Below are positions 8,007 through 14,526 of a stretch of DNA of 63,198 bases, in pieces. The notes below the pieces were generated by a model. The model searched no databases and was not told where the DNA came from. It was given only the letters and a program-made list of their open reading frames with translations. How positions within the stretch are numbered: the first letter of the stretch is position 1; every line of letters begins with the position of its first letter. The stretch is from a virus, in the IMG/VR virus record IMGVR_UViG_3300037485_001078, positions 1 through 63,198 of that record; one strand, written 5' to 3'. Position numbers and translations under genes: made by a program.

Positions 8007-8068
8007 ATGCGGGTCTAGGAGGCATAAAAATAATTAAAACTTTTTGTTGCAACCTAAGCGGATTCGTA
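8003..8068 (+). promoter_or_regulatory. Promoter-like module, copy 1
   Basis: Contains TTTATGCGGGTC, then AATAATTAAAACTTTTT, then a TTGCAACCTAAGCGGATT core followed by TATATC. Very similar strings occur at 55329-55390 and (core only) at 56687-56735, each just before a cluster of small genes. TTGCA as -35 and TATATC as -10 are about 15-16 bp apart. It follows a terminator, as expected for a transcription restart. Compared with copy 2 it carries about 10 extra bases after GCGGGTC. Confidence 0.6.
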
Positions 8069-8120
8069 TATCTTCATTCCTAGACAGCAACAACAACCCA
8101 AACCAAAGGAACCCAATCCA

Positions 8121-8465
8121 GTGAACAACACCCACACCACCATCACCGACTTCGTCGCCCCCATCAACACCGTCTACTCCGAGTTGTACGAGCCCGCGCC
8201 GGGCGTCAACTTTGAAGACTTCGTTGAAGGGTTCGTCGAGCGCCTTCACGAGACGTTTCGGTACAACGCCAGATTCGACACCTACGACCGCTGGGACGGG
8301 AACGAGCGTTTCCTCCTCAACGGCGACTGGGGCTCCCTCTGCATCAAGGACGACGGGAGAGCACTCGCTCTGTTCTACGTGGCGCACAGCCGGGAGAGCA
8401 TCGATCAGGCAACTCAGGAGGCTGAATTTTGTCAGGAAATCGGGGAGTATCTTTTTACAAAATAA
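8121..8465 (+). CDS. Hypothetical protein (114 aa), first gene of the early island
   Basis: Begins with GTG, with AAAGGA about 12 bases upstream as a possible ribosome binding site. The 114-residue acidic protein has no motif I recognise; aromatic-rich segments such as LHETFRYNARFDTYDRW and LFYVAHSRE suggest a small folded domain. It is the first gene after the promoter module, and phages often place host-takeover functions there. Function unknown. Confidence 0.7.
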   Translation: MNNTHTTITDFVAPINTVYSELYEPAPGVNFEDFVEGFVERLHETFRYNARFDTYDRWDGNERFLLNGDWGSLCIKDDGRALALFYVAHSRESIDQATQEAEFCQEIGEYLFTK

Positions 8466-8509
8466 ATCTGTACAACCGAACCAGATTTGCAATTATCACA
8501 CACCACACC

Positions 8510-8611
8510 ATGAACGAAACCAACACACTACTCAGCCACGTTGAAGCTCTGCTGCACGTCTGCATCAATCAGGCGCAACGCCACGACCTCGACAAGATAC
8601 ACAGTCTCTAA
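8510..8611 (+). CDS. Small peptide (33 aa)
   Basis: ATG at 8510 in an A/C-rich leader gives a 33-residue peptide starting MNETNTLLSHVEALLHVC. It would form an amphipathic helix. It has the leader type shared by its neighbours (CACCACACCATG). It is too short to judge by composition; function unknown. Confidence 0.4.
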   Translation: MNETNTLLSHVEALLHVCINQAQRHDLDKIHSL

Positions 8612-8645
8612 TCACCAACACACACACCAACAACACACTACTACC

Positions 8646-9104
8646 ATGGGATACACACACTACTACAAATTCAACAGGGCCGCGCTGACGTCAGCGGAAA
8701 TTGCAACGGGCTTCGCGCTTGCTGCCAAGGAGATCAAGACACTCAAGCGTTATCTTCCCAAGGAGATCAAGATCCGGGGTGGGCTAGGGACGGGAGCTGC
8801 GGCCATCAACGACGAAGAGATCTGGTTCAATGGCGACTCCAAGTTCGACCTTGACCACGAGAGCTTCAGCGTAAAGCGCGATTCCAGTCCTTTATACCCA
8901 GAGCGTGACAACGGCTTCTGCAAGACGGCACGCAAGCCGTACGACGTCCTCGTGTGCTGCGCGTTGATAAGCCTGAAGCGCCACCTGCCCGGTGCCTTCA
9001 GCTTCACCAGCGACGGCGACAAGGACGACTGGGCCAGCGCCATCGCGTTCTACAACGCCAATACAGGCGGTCAACACGGCACCAACAACACCCTGCACCT
9101 GTAA
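8646..9104 (+). CDS. Conserved phage protein of the MGYTHYY/W type (152 aa)
   Basis: Starts MGYTHYYKFNRAAL, an N-terminus typical of a small uncharacterised family common in phage genomes (usually MGYTHYW). The later part holds WFNGD and NGFCKTARKPYDVLV, which also fit that family. The start lies in an ACCATGGG context without Shine-Dalgarno. The stop overlaps the next start (TAATG), implying coupling to the alpha-CTD-like gene. Biochemical function unknown. Confidence 0.8.
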   Translation: MGYTHYYKFNRAALTSAEIATGFALAAKEIKTLKRYLPKEIKIRGGLGTGAAAINDEEIWFNGDSKFDLDHESFSVKRDSSPLYPERDNGFCKTARKPYDVLVCCALISLKRHLPGAFSFTSDGDKDDWASAIAFYNANTGGQHGTNNTLHL

Positions 9105-9419
9105 TGAAACTAGACGAAATACCTTTTTCAGTCCGCGCACAAAACGCGTTCCAAATAGCTAACGTAAAAACCATCTCCGAGTTGTGTGACATGACCGTGA
9201 TGGATCTAATCAATATCCCCGGATGCGGAAAAAAAAACCATTTGGGAAATTAAAGACGTTCTTGAAACTCAAGGGCTACATTTAAAAAATGCATTTGTAA
9301 ATTATCCTTTGCTATCTCAAACCAAACCAATAAACGAGCCGCAGCTTTTATCGGAATTAAAAAGAATTGCGGCGGCATTAGAACGAGTAGAAATACGACT
9401 ACAATTATGGAAAAAATAA
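9104..9419 (+). CDS. RNA polymerase alpha C-terminal-domain-like protein, +1 frameshift at an A9 tract
   Basis: Frame 1 reads MKLDEIPFSVRAQNAF, then DLINIPGCGKK, and stops at once after an A9 run (9229-9237). Dropping one A gives GCGKKTIWEIKDVLETQG and an open frame to TAA 9417-9419, about 104 residues. The joined protein matches the alpha-CTD helix-hairpin-helix, keeping the positions that contact UP-element DNA in E. coli (R265, N268, G296, K298, S/T299, E302). The restored stop overlaps the next gene's ATG (9407), supporting a real second half. A sequencing indel, a polymorphic tract, slippage or decay are all possible. Role inferred: altering host RNA polymerase promoter choice. Confidence 0.75.
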
Positions 9420-9631
9420 AACACAAACGCGGAGACCTGAGCCCATGCGGCGAATTCAGGTTCTTCGGGTACCAGAAATACATCTCGAAAAAGACGGGCA
9501 AGCGCTGCGAGCGCTGGATACCAGCTCACAACTTTGATCGGTACAAGCAGGACGTCGAGGAACGCAACGCGCTTTCAAGCGCACGCGGCGACTACATCAG
9601 GAGCCAGCATGCCAAACTTAAAAAACAATGA
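9407..9631 (+). CDS. Small basic 'GD-DG-W' module protein (74 aa)
   Basis: A 74-residue basic protein starting MEKIKHKRGDLSPCGEFRFF, with ERWIPAHNFDRYK further on. The pattern K-x-G-D-x5-G-x-x-F...E-x-W...F is shared with the 12978 gene and with the N-terminus of the endonuclease VII-like protein at 31843. It overlaps the restored stop of the alpha-CTD-like gene and its own stop overlaps the next start (ATGA). Probably nucleic-acid binding, by analogy with the nuclease fusion; this is inference. Confidence 0.7.
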   Translation: MEKIKHKRGDLSPCGEFRFFGYQKYISKKTGKRCERWIPAHNFDRYKQDVEERNALSSARGDYIRSQHAKLKKQ

Positions 9632-9852
9632 ACACACCCATCTCACTCAAGGGACGCGCCGTCGATAGGCGATCCATCAACATCAGCGGAGTCGAACGTC
9701 AGGACTACCCAGACTTCTGCGACGCGTACATCTCGGAGGCTCAGTGGGCCAACGAAGGCACCGCGCTGAACGACGAGGAGCTCGAACAGCTCACCCAAGA
9801 GCAGTCGCAGCTAGTCAACGATCTATCGCAGCAGATCTTCATCGCCGCGTAG
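9628..9852 (+). CDS. Conserved phage hypothetical (74 aa, acidic)
   Basis: Starts MNTPISLKGRAVDRRSINIS and contains DYPDFCDAYISEA and LNDEELEQLTQEQ. Proteins with an RxVDRRSIxI...DYPDFCDAYI...LxDEELExL layout are common in phages and have no known function. The start overlaps the previous stop by ATGA, implying coupled translation. Acidic and mostly helical in appearance. Confidence 0.75.
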   Translation: MNTPISLKGRAVDRRSINISGVERQDYPDFCDAYISEAQWANEGTALNDEELEQLTQEQSQLVNDLSQQIFIAA

Positions 9853-9854
9853 CC

Positions 9855-10103
9855 ATGACAACACCAGACACACAGAATCGAGAGGAGAGTCTCGTGGACG
9901 TGATCCGTTCGCTGGAGGCCAAGCTCTACGTCGCGGAGTGCGAGGCGCGTGAGAAGATCTCGGCGCGTCAGGACGCTCGTGAGTCATTGCTTCAGCGTGC
10001 AATACGAATTGCTGAGAATGCGATTGACGCTCATGCCTGTGGGTGCTCAGGATGCAAAGAGGATTTGCAAAACCTCAACAATCTCAAAGCCGAAATACGC
10101 TAA
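9855..10103 (+). CDS. Coiled-coil small protein (82 aa)
   Basis: ATG at 9855, 3 bp after the previous stop. The 82-residue product has a heptad-like helix (SLVDVIRSLEAKLYVAECEA, then a long Arg/Glu-rich helix) and a C-terminal CGCSGCKEDLQNL with three cysteines spaced for metal binding. Function unknown. A GC-rich hairpin follows the stop. Confidence 0.6.
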   Translation: MTTPDTQNREESLVDVIRSLEAKLYVAECEAREKISARQDARESLLQRAIRIAENAIDAHACGCSGCKEDLQNLNNLKAEIR

Positions 10104-10111
10104 TACAATTT

Positions 10112-10173
10112 GCCCCCGGTTGGGTTTCAACGAAGCAGCCGTTTCGTCGATCCAATCCCCCACAGCCGGGGGC
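10112..10173 (+). terminator. Long-loop GC hairpin, possible terminator or processing site
   Basis: GCCCCCGGTTG (10112-10122) pairs with CAGCCGGGGGC (10163-10173) over 11 positions with one G-T wobble. The loop is about 40 nt. ATTCCCTTTAT follows, not a clean T-tract. It lies between the 9855 and 10187 genes. Confidence 0.45.
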
Positions 10174-10186
10174 ATTCCCTTTATCA

Positions 10187-10294
10187 ATGAAACAGAAAAT
10201 CAAAGCCTCACTTCCGACGTGCGCCAAGTGCGGTAAAAAAGCACCTGTCAACGCGAAGAACGAGAAATGCATCGAGTGCGACAAATCGAAATGA
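10187..10294 (+). CDS. Zinc-ribbon mini-protein (35 aa)
   Basis: Starts MKQKIKASLPTCAKCGKKAP and ends in CIECDKSK, giving two C-x-x-C pairs 15-16 residues apart, a minimal zinc ribbon. The stop overlaps the next ATG (ATGA). Basic and small; binding to RNA, DNA or a protein partner is possible, but no function is known. Confidence 0.6.
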   Translation: MKQKIKASLPTCAKCGKKAPVNAKNEKCIECDKSK

Positions 10295-10752
10295 GCGACG
10301 ATAAATACAAACACGGATCAACGACCGCTGGCGGATGGATGGAAGAAAACGAGCCGACCGACACACCGCGAACGGATGCTTGCCCTTATTGTGGGTCTGA
10401 AAGTTACGTATCCAAAGATGCGTTCCACGATTCAGACGGCAACCCTCAATGGAGACGTATTACACGGTATGAGTGCGGTTCAACCGCAGGAAATAAAGCT
10501 ACGATATGTTTTGAGCGAGAGCATCGGAAGAAAGCAGAGGCCGAGGTCGAAAGGCTTCAGAACGGATTTCAAGGCTCATGCTATTGCTGTGAACCAGTAG
10601 GTATTCTGAACCAGAAGCTAGAGGTCGAGGTCGAGAGGCTGCGGCACTTATTAACAGAGGCCAGCTACCGAATCGCTGATCCAGCCTTCGTTGCAGAAAT
10701 TGAAGCAACCCTCAACCCATCTAACGAGGATTCCTCGGCACATCAATTATGA
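10291..10752 (+). CDS. AEVERL-family protein with zinc ribbon (153 aa)
   Basis: The first 80 residues contain TDACPYCGSESYVS and later cysteines, resembling a zinc-binding restriction-alleviation (Lar)-like domain. A coiled-coil region follows with two copies of the motif AEVERL/EVEVERL. DNA encoding this motif (GCCGAGGTCGAGAGGCT and variants) recurs in four downstream genes, which makes it a paralogous family. Both ends overlap neighbours by ATGA. The Lar-like reading is tentative. Confidence 0.6.
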   Translation: MSDDKYKHGSTTAGGWMEENEPTDTPRTDACPYCGSESYVSKDAFHDSDGNPQWRRITRYECGSTAGNKATICFEREHRKKAEAEVERLQNGFQGSCYCCEPVGILNQKLEVEVERLRHLLTEASYRIADPAFVAEIEATLNPSNEDSSAHQL

Positions 10753-11075
10753 CAACCAACACACCATGCACTAATTCTGCGACTTTTGAGGTCAGGGCTA
10801 ACAACAGAGCCGTGCCAATCGACGTTGTTGCTGCCTCTTTTGCGGAAGGTCTTGAGCGAGAGCTAAACGCATCCAAGGCCGAGGTCGAGAGGCTGAAAAC
10901 CGTCAAGGATTATTGGGCTAACCTTTGGGCAGACTTAAGCCACGCAGCTATAAGTGATAATGTTCGATTGGAAAAGAGAGCCGAGAAATCAGAGGCCGAG
11001 GTCGAGAGGCTTCGGGCAATCATTGATGCGATGAACCTAGCTGTCCAAGCACTTCTCAACCCAACCGAAAAATGA
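10749..11075 (+). CDS. AEVERL-family coiled-coil protein (108 aa)
   Basis: A 108-residue protein starting MTTNTPCTNSATFEVRANNR, with ELNASKAEVERLKTVKDYW, then DNVRLEKRAEKSEAEVERL. It is a close paralogue of the 11499 gene: both share YWANL-x-ADL, then VRLEKRAEK, then EAEVERL. Mainly a long coiled coil. Start and stop overlap neighbours (ATGA), so it belongs to a tightly coupled operon. Function unknown. Confidence 0.65.
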   Translation: MTTNTPCTNSATFEVRANNRAVPIDVVAASFAEGLERELNASKAEVERLKTVKDYWANLWADLSHAAISDNVRLEKRAEKSEAEVERLRAIIDAMNLAVQALLNPTEK

Positions 11076-11182
11076 GCGACTTACTATTATTCATCGCAGG
11101 AGAAGCATCCGCACTTCTGTTCTGTGTGGCACTAGCTTGGCTTATACTCCGATTTGAAAAATGGAACCGCACCAAAAAATGA
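11072..11182 (+). CDS. Single-span membrane peptide (36 aa)
   Basis: ATG at 11072 overlaps the previous stop. The peptide is MSDLLLFIAGEASALLFCVA followed by LAWLILRFEKWNRTKK: one hydrophobic segment and a basic C-terminus, which predicts N-out/C-in topology. The next gene's ATG overlaps its stop. It might affect the host membrane; no family recognised. Confidence 0.5.
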   Translation: MSDLLLFIAGEASALLFCVALAWLILRFEKWNRTKK

Positions 11183-11379
11183 CAACCGACACACCACGCG
11201 CGGATGCCTGCCAAAAATGCAATGGATCTGGAACAAACGAGGTATGGGTGATCGACATTTATGAAACCCTACGATGCAACGAGTGCATGCCTCCAACAAA
11301 ATTAGAAAAGGCGCAAACAGCACTCTTTGTGCTGATACCCATTGCCGTTATTTTAACCATTTTAGCACTAACAAAATAA
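11179..11379 (+). CDS. Zinc-finger protein with C-terminal membrane anchor (66 aa)
   Basis: Begins MTTDTPRADACQKCNGSGTN, with a later RCNEC, giving a DnaJ-type paired C-x-x-C knuckle. The last 20 residues (TALFVLIPIAVILTILAL) form a clear transmembrane helix. The MTT(D/N)TP start is shared with the 10291 and 10749 genes (TDTPRTDAC, MTTNTP), another sign of duplication in this cluster. Function unknown. Confidence 0.55.
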   Translation: MTTDTPRADACQKCNGSGTNEVWVIDIYETLRCNECMPPTKLEKAQTALFVLIPIAVILTILALTK

Positions 11380-11381
11380 CA

Positions 11382-11462
11382 ATGCGCGAAAACTTTCTGA
11401 CGGCAGCAGTCTTTGGGTTCGTCTCCATCGCCCAATACTTCAAAGACGAAATGAACAAATGA
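11382..11462 (+). CDS. Possible 26-residue peptide
   Basis: ATG at 11382 two bases after the previous stop; MRENFLTAAVFGFVSIAQYF then KDEMNK. Weakly hydrophobic and it could be a membrane-associated peptide. Its length gives little support beyond the tight spacing. Confidence 0.3.
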   Translation: MRENFLTAAVFGFVSIAQYFKDEMNK

Positions 11463-11517
11463 CAAATAACTCAACGAGTTTAGCAAAACCCCAAACAAAT
11501 GACAAATAACTCAACAA
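11459..11517 (+). repeat. Short direct duplication of a gene start
   Basis: ATGACAAATAACTCAAC occurs at 11459-11475 and again at 11499-11515, 40 bp apart. Only the second copy leads into the long reading frame; the first reads into a stop after 15 codons. This looks like a local tandem duplication of the start region. Confidence 0.85.
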
Positions 11518-11810
11518 CACCGATACAACTCCTGCTGTCGCACATTGATGACTTGCAGAAAGAGCTGAAAGCATCTAAGGCGAATATTGAGATGATGAAT
11601 ATGGTGAAGCAATATTGGGCTAACCTTTGTGCAGATTTAAGACGCTCATCGGTCAGTGATTATGTGCGCTTGGAAAAACGAGCAGAGAAAGCAGAAGCCG
11701 AGGTCGAAAGGCTGACGAAACTCACCGAAGACTGCCTGAATGTCATCCGTGTCTACTGCCCGACTTATTACCAAGACGCTATGGAGCGTTTCAACAAAAC
11801 CAACAAATGA
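11499..11810 (+). CDS. AEVERL-family coiled-coil protein (103 aa)
   Basis: A 103-residue paralogue of the 10749 gene: QLLLSHIDDLQKELKASKAN, then KQYWANLCADL, then DYVRLEKRAEKAEAEVERLT. The C-terminus (IRVYCPTYYQDAMERF) is different. The start lies in the duplicated 17-bp string described at 11459. Extended coiled coil; function unknown. Confidence 0.65.
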   Translation: MTNNSTTPIQLLLSHIDDLQKELKASKANIEMMNMVKQYWANLCADLRRSSVSDYVRLEKRAEKAEAEVERLTKLTEDCLNVIRVYCPTYYQDAMERFNKTNK

Positions 11811-11835
11811 CCACAACCGCTCAAAATCCAACTAA

Positions 11836-12261
11836 ATGAATAAAAAAACCCTTAAAGGATGGAATAATATGCCAAACCGAGAAATATATGACAGGTTTTC
11901 AAGTATATCGTGTTCGCCCACACATATTAATAAATTATATCAGGAACTCGCTGCATCAAAGGCCGAGGTCGAGCGGCTGACGGAACAGCTAAATCGGGCC
12001 GTCGAGATACAAGAAGAGATGTGTACTGGATGCCGCGAACGCGAGGCCCATAAAAAAACCTGTGAGAATGCAGGGAGGGAAATTGCCAACTTAAAGGCCA
12101 TAGAACACAACCTCCTGCTCGATAAACACAACCTACATACAGAAAATGTCTGCCTCCAAGAGATCATCCAAGAACTCTACGAGTGGACACGCCGAGACTA
12201 CCCGACAGAGCAGGAAGTCCGTGAGATTATGACCCGATACCACGACCTAATAAACCTATAG
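11836..12261 (+). CDS. AEVERL-family coiled-coil protein (141 aa)
   Basis: A 141-residue protein containing ELAASKAEVERLTEQLNRA then EIQEEMCTGCREREAHKKTC, followed by a long helix. The EIQ-(D/E)-EMCTGCR block is shared with the 12279 gene and the ASKAEVERL block with the 10749 gene, so the protein joins segments of two paralogues. Cysteines in CTGCR...C could bind a metal. An internal ATG at 11869 (MPNRE) is an alternative start. Confidence 0.6.
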   Translation: MNKKTLKGWNNMPNREIYDRFSSISCSPTHINKLYQELAASKAEVERLTEQLNRAVEIQEEMCTGCREREAHKKTCENAGREIANLKAIEHNLLLDKHNLHTENVCLQEIIQELYEWTRRDYPTEQEVREIMTRYHDLINL

Positions 12262-12278
12262 CAAAACACACCCAAAAC

Positions 12279-12545
12279 ATGAATAACCACCTACAAATGA
12301 CTAAAGAAAACTTACATGAAATCCTTCGGCAGACTTGGAATAGAGAGATTTCCGCAGATGAAGCTCTCGAGCTTCTGGAAGACACTATATCAGAGGTAAC
12401 GGAATCCACCGACAAAGTTGAGATTTTGACTGCACGGCTCAAGCGATCCATTGAGATTCAAGATGAAATGTGTACTGGTTGCCGTTGCTACCACTGCGAC
12501 GATTTGCGAATGGAACTAGCGACCCTAAACCCAACCAACAGATGA
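12279..12545 (+). CDS. CTGCR-family small protein (88 aa)
   Basis: Begins MNNHLQMTKENLHEILRQTW, mostly helical and acidic. It then has RLKRSIEIQDEMCTGCRCYH and CDDL: four cysteines and a histidine suitable for a zinc site. The IQDEMCTGCR part matches the 11836 gene. Function unknown. Confidence 0.6.
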   Translation: MNNHLQMTKENLHEILRQTWNREISADEALELLEDTISEVTESTDKVEILTARLKRSIEIQDEMCTGCRCYHCDDLRMELATLNPTNR

Positions 12546-12557
12546 AAAAGTTAAATT

Positions 12558-12728
12558 ATGAAGATAAAACTAGAACTAACCGCTGATCAGGAAGTGGGGA
12601 TCGTTGCCAATAGCCTGCAAGAGGCATTTGATAACACCTACGGATTAAACTGCGAGCGCGATGTGTGTGAGCTTCAGGAAGCCATACGCGTCGTGTTTCA
12701 TTACTACACAGGGGAAGCAATCGAATGA
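12558..12728 (+). CDS. Small acidic protein (56 aa)
   Basis: ATG at 12558 encodes MKIKLELTADQEVGIVANSL, then NTYGLNCERDVCELQEAIRV and a short tail; acidic and helical. The next gene starts inside its stop (ATGA at 12725). Size and layout are typical of uncharacterised phage early genes. Confidence 0.55.
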   Translation: MKIKLELTADQEVGIVANSLQEAFDNTYGLNCERDVCELQEAIRVVFHYYTGEAIE

Positions 12729-12931
12729 AAGCAACACTACAATTCAACCTGCCAGAAGAGCAGCCAGAGCACCTCGCGGCCATCCATGGAATGGACTGGA
12801 AGCTCGTAGCTTGGCGCTTGAACGAGTTCCTTCACCGATGCAGGAAAGACGATATCAATGCTTCGGTGCAGCAGATCTCGGATCACCTGCACGACACGAT
12901 CGAGACGCTTGGCTTGTCTTTGGAGGACTGA
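12725..12931 (+). CDS. Conserved small phage protein (68 aa)
   Basis: Starts MKATLQFNLPEEQPEHLAAI, with GMDWKLVAWRLNEFLHRCRK and a helical C-terminus. Phage proteins with an 'LEFxLPEExxExxxAxxGxxW' opening, usually near nucleases or regulators, have this layout and no assigned role. Coupled to the preceding gene by ATGA. Confidence 0.65.
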   Translation: MKATLQFNLPEEQPEHLAAIHGMDWKLVAWRLNEFLHRCRKDDINASVQQISDHLHDTIETLGLSLED

Positions 12932-12941
12932 AAAATAGTGG

Positions 12942-12971
12942 TTGCAAAGTTGCGAAAAGTTGACTTATAGT
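12942..12971 (+). promoter_or_regulatory. Promoter candidate before the 12978 gene
   Basis: TTGCAA (12942-12947), an 18-bp spacer and TATAGT (12966-12971), ending 6 bp before ATG 12978. The layout resembles TTGTAA-18-TATTGT just before the HNH gene at 17137. Such a close start would leave almost no leader, so translation might begin from a near-leaderless transcript. Unproven. Confidence 0.4.
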
Positions 12972-12977
12972 AGTTGC

Positions 12978-13391
12978 ATGACAACTACCAACAAATCAAA
13001 ACGGCTGCACAAGCAGGGCGACATTCGGGAAGACGGAAAAATATTTTTCAAATATAGTGCGCGTATGGACGGCGCTCTTACGGAGCATTGGGTATCGACA
13101 AAGTACTTTGAAGAATACAAAAAGTACGGCGAAAAATGGCGGAAACAAAACAAAGGACTCATCCTGAGATACGGTGAGATTCGGAAAGAAACAAATTCTC
13201 GGTTGAAGAAAGGGAGAATCAAATTGGAGATATCATCCGAAAGATTACGGCCTGATGACACAAGTAAGTCGGGAATTAAACGTAGTCAAAAGAAGGCAGA
13301 GCTTCAGGCTTATCGACAACAATGTGAAGAAGCAGCCAAGCAAAATCCGTTGAAAGCGACGAATAATTTGGCACCAGAATGGAATCTGTAA
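12978..13391 (+). CDS. Basic 'GD-DG-W' module protein (137 aa)
   Basis: A 137-residue highly basic protein. Its start MTTTNKSKRLHKQGDIREDG then FFKY, EHWVSTKYFEEYKKYGEKWR matches the pattern found at 9407 and in the N-terminus of the endonuclease VII-like protein at 31843. The rest (RLKKGRIKLEISSERL, KAELQAYRQQCEEAAKQ) is Lys/Arg-rich and helical with no nuclease motif. The upstream in-frame ATG at 12942 lies inside the -35 element and is unlikely. It is the last gene before the gene-free segment. Confidence 0.65.
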   Translation: MTTTNKSKRLHKQGDIREDGKIFFKYSARMDGALTEHWVSTKYFEEYKKYGEKWRKQNKGLILRYGEIRKETNSRLKKGRIKLEISSERLRPDDTSKSGIKRSQKKAELQAYRQQCEEAAKQNPLKATNNLAPEWNL

Positions 13392-13600
13392 AGCTAAACG
13401 TGTAAGTAAATACATATTACATTGATTCAATGATTCAATGATTCAGTGCATCAAAGTAATATCAATTAGCCCGCGTAGTTAAGTGGGAGTGGGGTAGAAA
13501 TAAATGGAAAAATAAAGTCCACTACAGCTAAGTAATTAATTGACAAGCAATTACGAGCGAAGAAGTGGAGAAGTGTAGAAGTGCGTAAAAAAAAAACCTC

Positions 13601-13630
13601 GGCGGCGGCGGCGGCGCGGCGGCGGCGGCG
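13601..13630. repeat. GGC triplet tract
   Basis: GGC units interrupted once by GCGC, in a non-coding context between the two arms of the AAGTGGAGAAGTG inverted repeat. It could form a stable local structure. Confidence 0.9.
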
Positions 13631-14355
13631 TCTCTTACCACTACTACTTTCTCAACAATATATATAAATATACTCCACTTCTCCACTTCCACTGGCTGTT
13701 GGGCCTGTGTCTATGCGGCTGCGCGGCGAAGTGGAGATCGTTTTTTCAAGTCCACTTTACCCCACTTCCCTCTGTACAACCCCACTTCGCTGACGCGTAA
13801 CTCTGGTGCTCGTCTCCTTTGTACCAGTGTTACGGGGTTTGGTGTCGCAGGGTAACAGAGTAAACCTCACGGCTCGTCTCTATTGACCTCGCAAAATGCG
13901 ATACCAAACGCTTTCTCTGATCGCGTCGACCCCTTGTGTGCCTCGTTGCCGCTCCGCTATGGCACCTAGCGATCGTTATCAGTGTCGTCCTGCTACATCG
14001 TCGCAATGATGCTTTGCAAACTCGATAGCGGGGCTTTAAACGCTTTCGGTATTCAGGCTGAGATATTAAGTTAGTTATATGTTGCATTGTTGCATTGAAT
14101 CGGTGATGCATTGTTGCGGCTCCTAACACTACGTTAATGAATTACCGATGTAATGAGTAGTCTTCTCCGCGCTTCGGTAACAGAGTACGAACCTGATAAC
14201 CCGCTATAACATCAGATAACCTTCGTCATCGATACTTCTCCAGTATCGGTACCACTACATCACCACTTACTACCTAAGTGCATCATTGATACATGGTTAC
14301 CTATGTCAGTGCACCATGCCATCGACGACTCGGATGCTGGCTGGCCGCTCGATCG

Positions 14356-14408
14356 GGACGGGGGGTGGGGGGAGGAGGAGGGGGGTGGGTGGGTAGGGGG
14401 AGGAGGGG
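14356..14408 (+). repeat. G-run cluster with G-quadruplex potential
   Basis: At least five runs of three or more G separated by 1-3 bases lie on the + strand, followed by a C-rich block (about 14409-14432). It sits about 120 bp before the small terminase start. It may fold on one strand during replication or packaging; it may also be simple low-complexity sequence. Confidence 0.7.
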
Positions 14409-14526
14409 ACGCGGCCCGCCCGCCGCCCGCCACCCTCAAAAAGGGAGGTGGCCAAATTTTTAGAAATATTTTTTTTAGATTGCGTTGTCGTACCTATTCG
14501 ACATAGGGTCTCCAACTGCTATCCCC

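Larger units (their letters stand above)
13392..14526. other. Gene-free repeat-rich segment, candidate origin or packaging site
   Basis: About 1.1 kb without a convincing gene, directly in front of the terminase genes. Visible: TGATTCAATGATTCAATGATTCAG repeats (about 13421-13446); AAGTGGAGAAGTG (about 13563) inverted at CCACTTCTCCACTT (about 13676); GCGAAGTGGAG (about 13724) inverted at CCCCACTTCGC (about 13780). Further on are a GGTTTGGTGTCGC / GCGATACCAAAC inverted pair (about 13838, 13898), TGCATTGTTGC twice (about 14082, 14106) and GGTAACAGAGT twice (13852, 14177). Repeats, pairing arms and position suit a replication origin or cos/pac site; which one cannot be decided here. Confidence 0.6.

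Noticed and set aside
9230-9240. Programmed -1 frameshift at A_AAA_AAC in the alpha-CTD-like gene
   Set aside because: A -1 shift leads to frame 1, but the conserved continuation lies in the +1 (or -2) frame; therefore classical -1 slippage does not explain it.
13830-14129. Minus-strand 99-aa reading frame in the gene-free segment
   Set aside because: The only candidate on the minus strand in a genome with all genes on +, Arg/His/Thr-rich low-complexity translation, lying over inverted repeats.
14303-14506. 67-aa reading frame over the G-run block
   Set aside because: The translation is a Gly/Glu run caused by the G-rich tract; no start signal, and it leads into the terminase leader.
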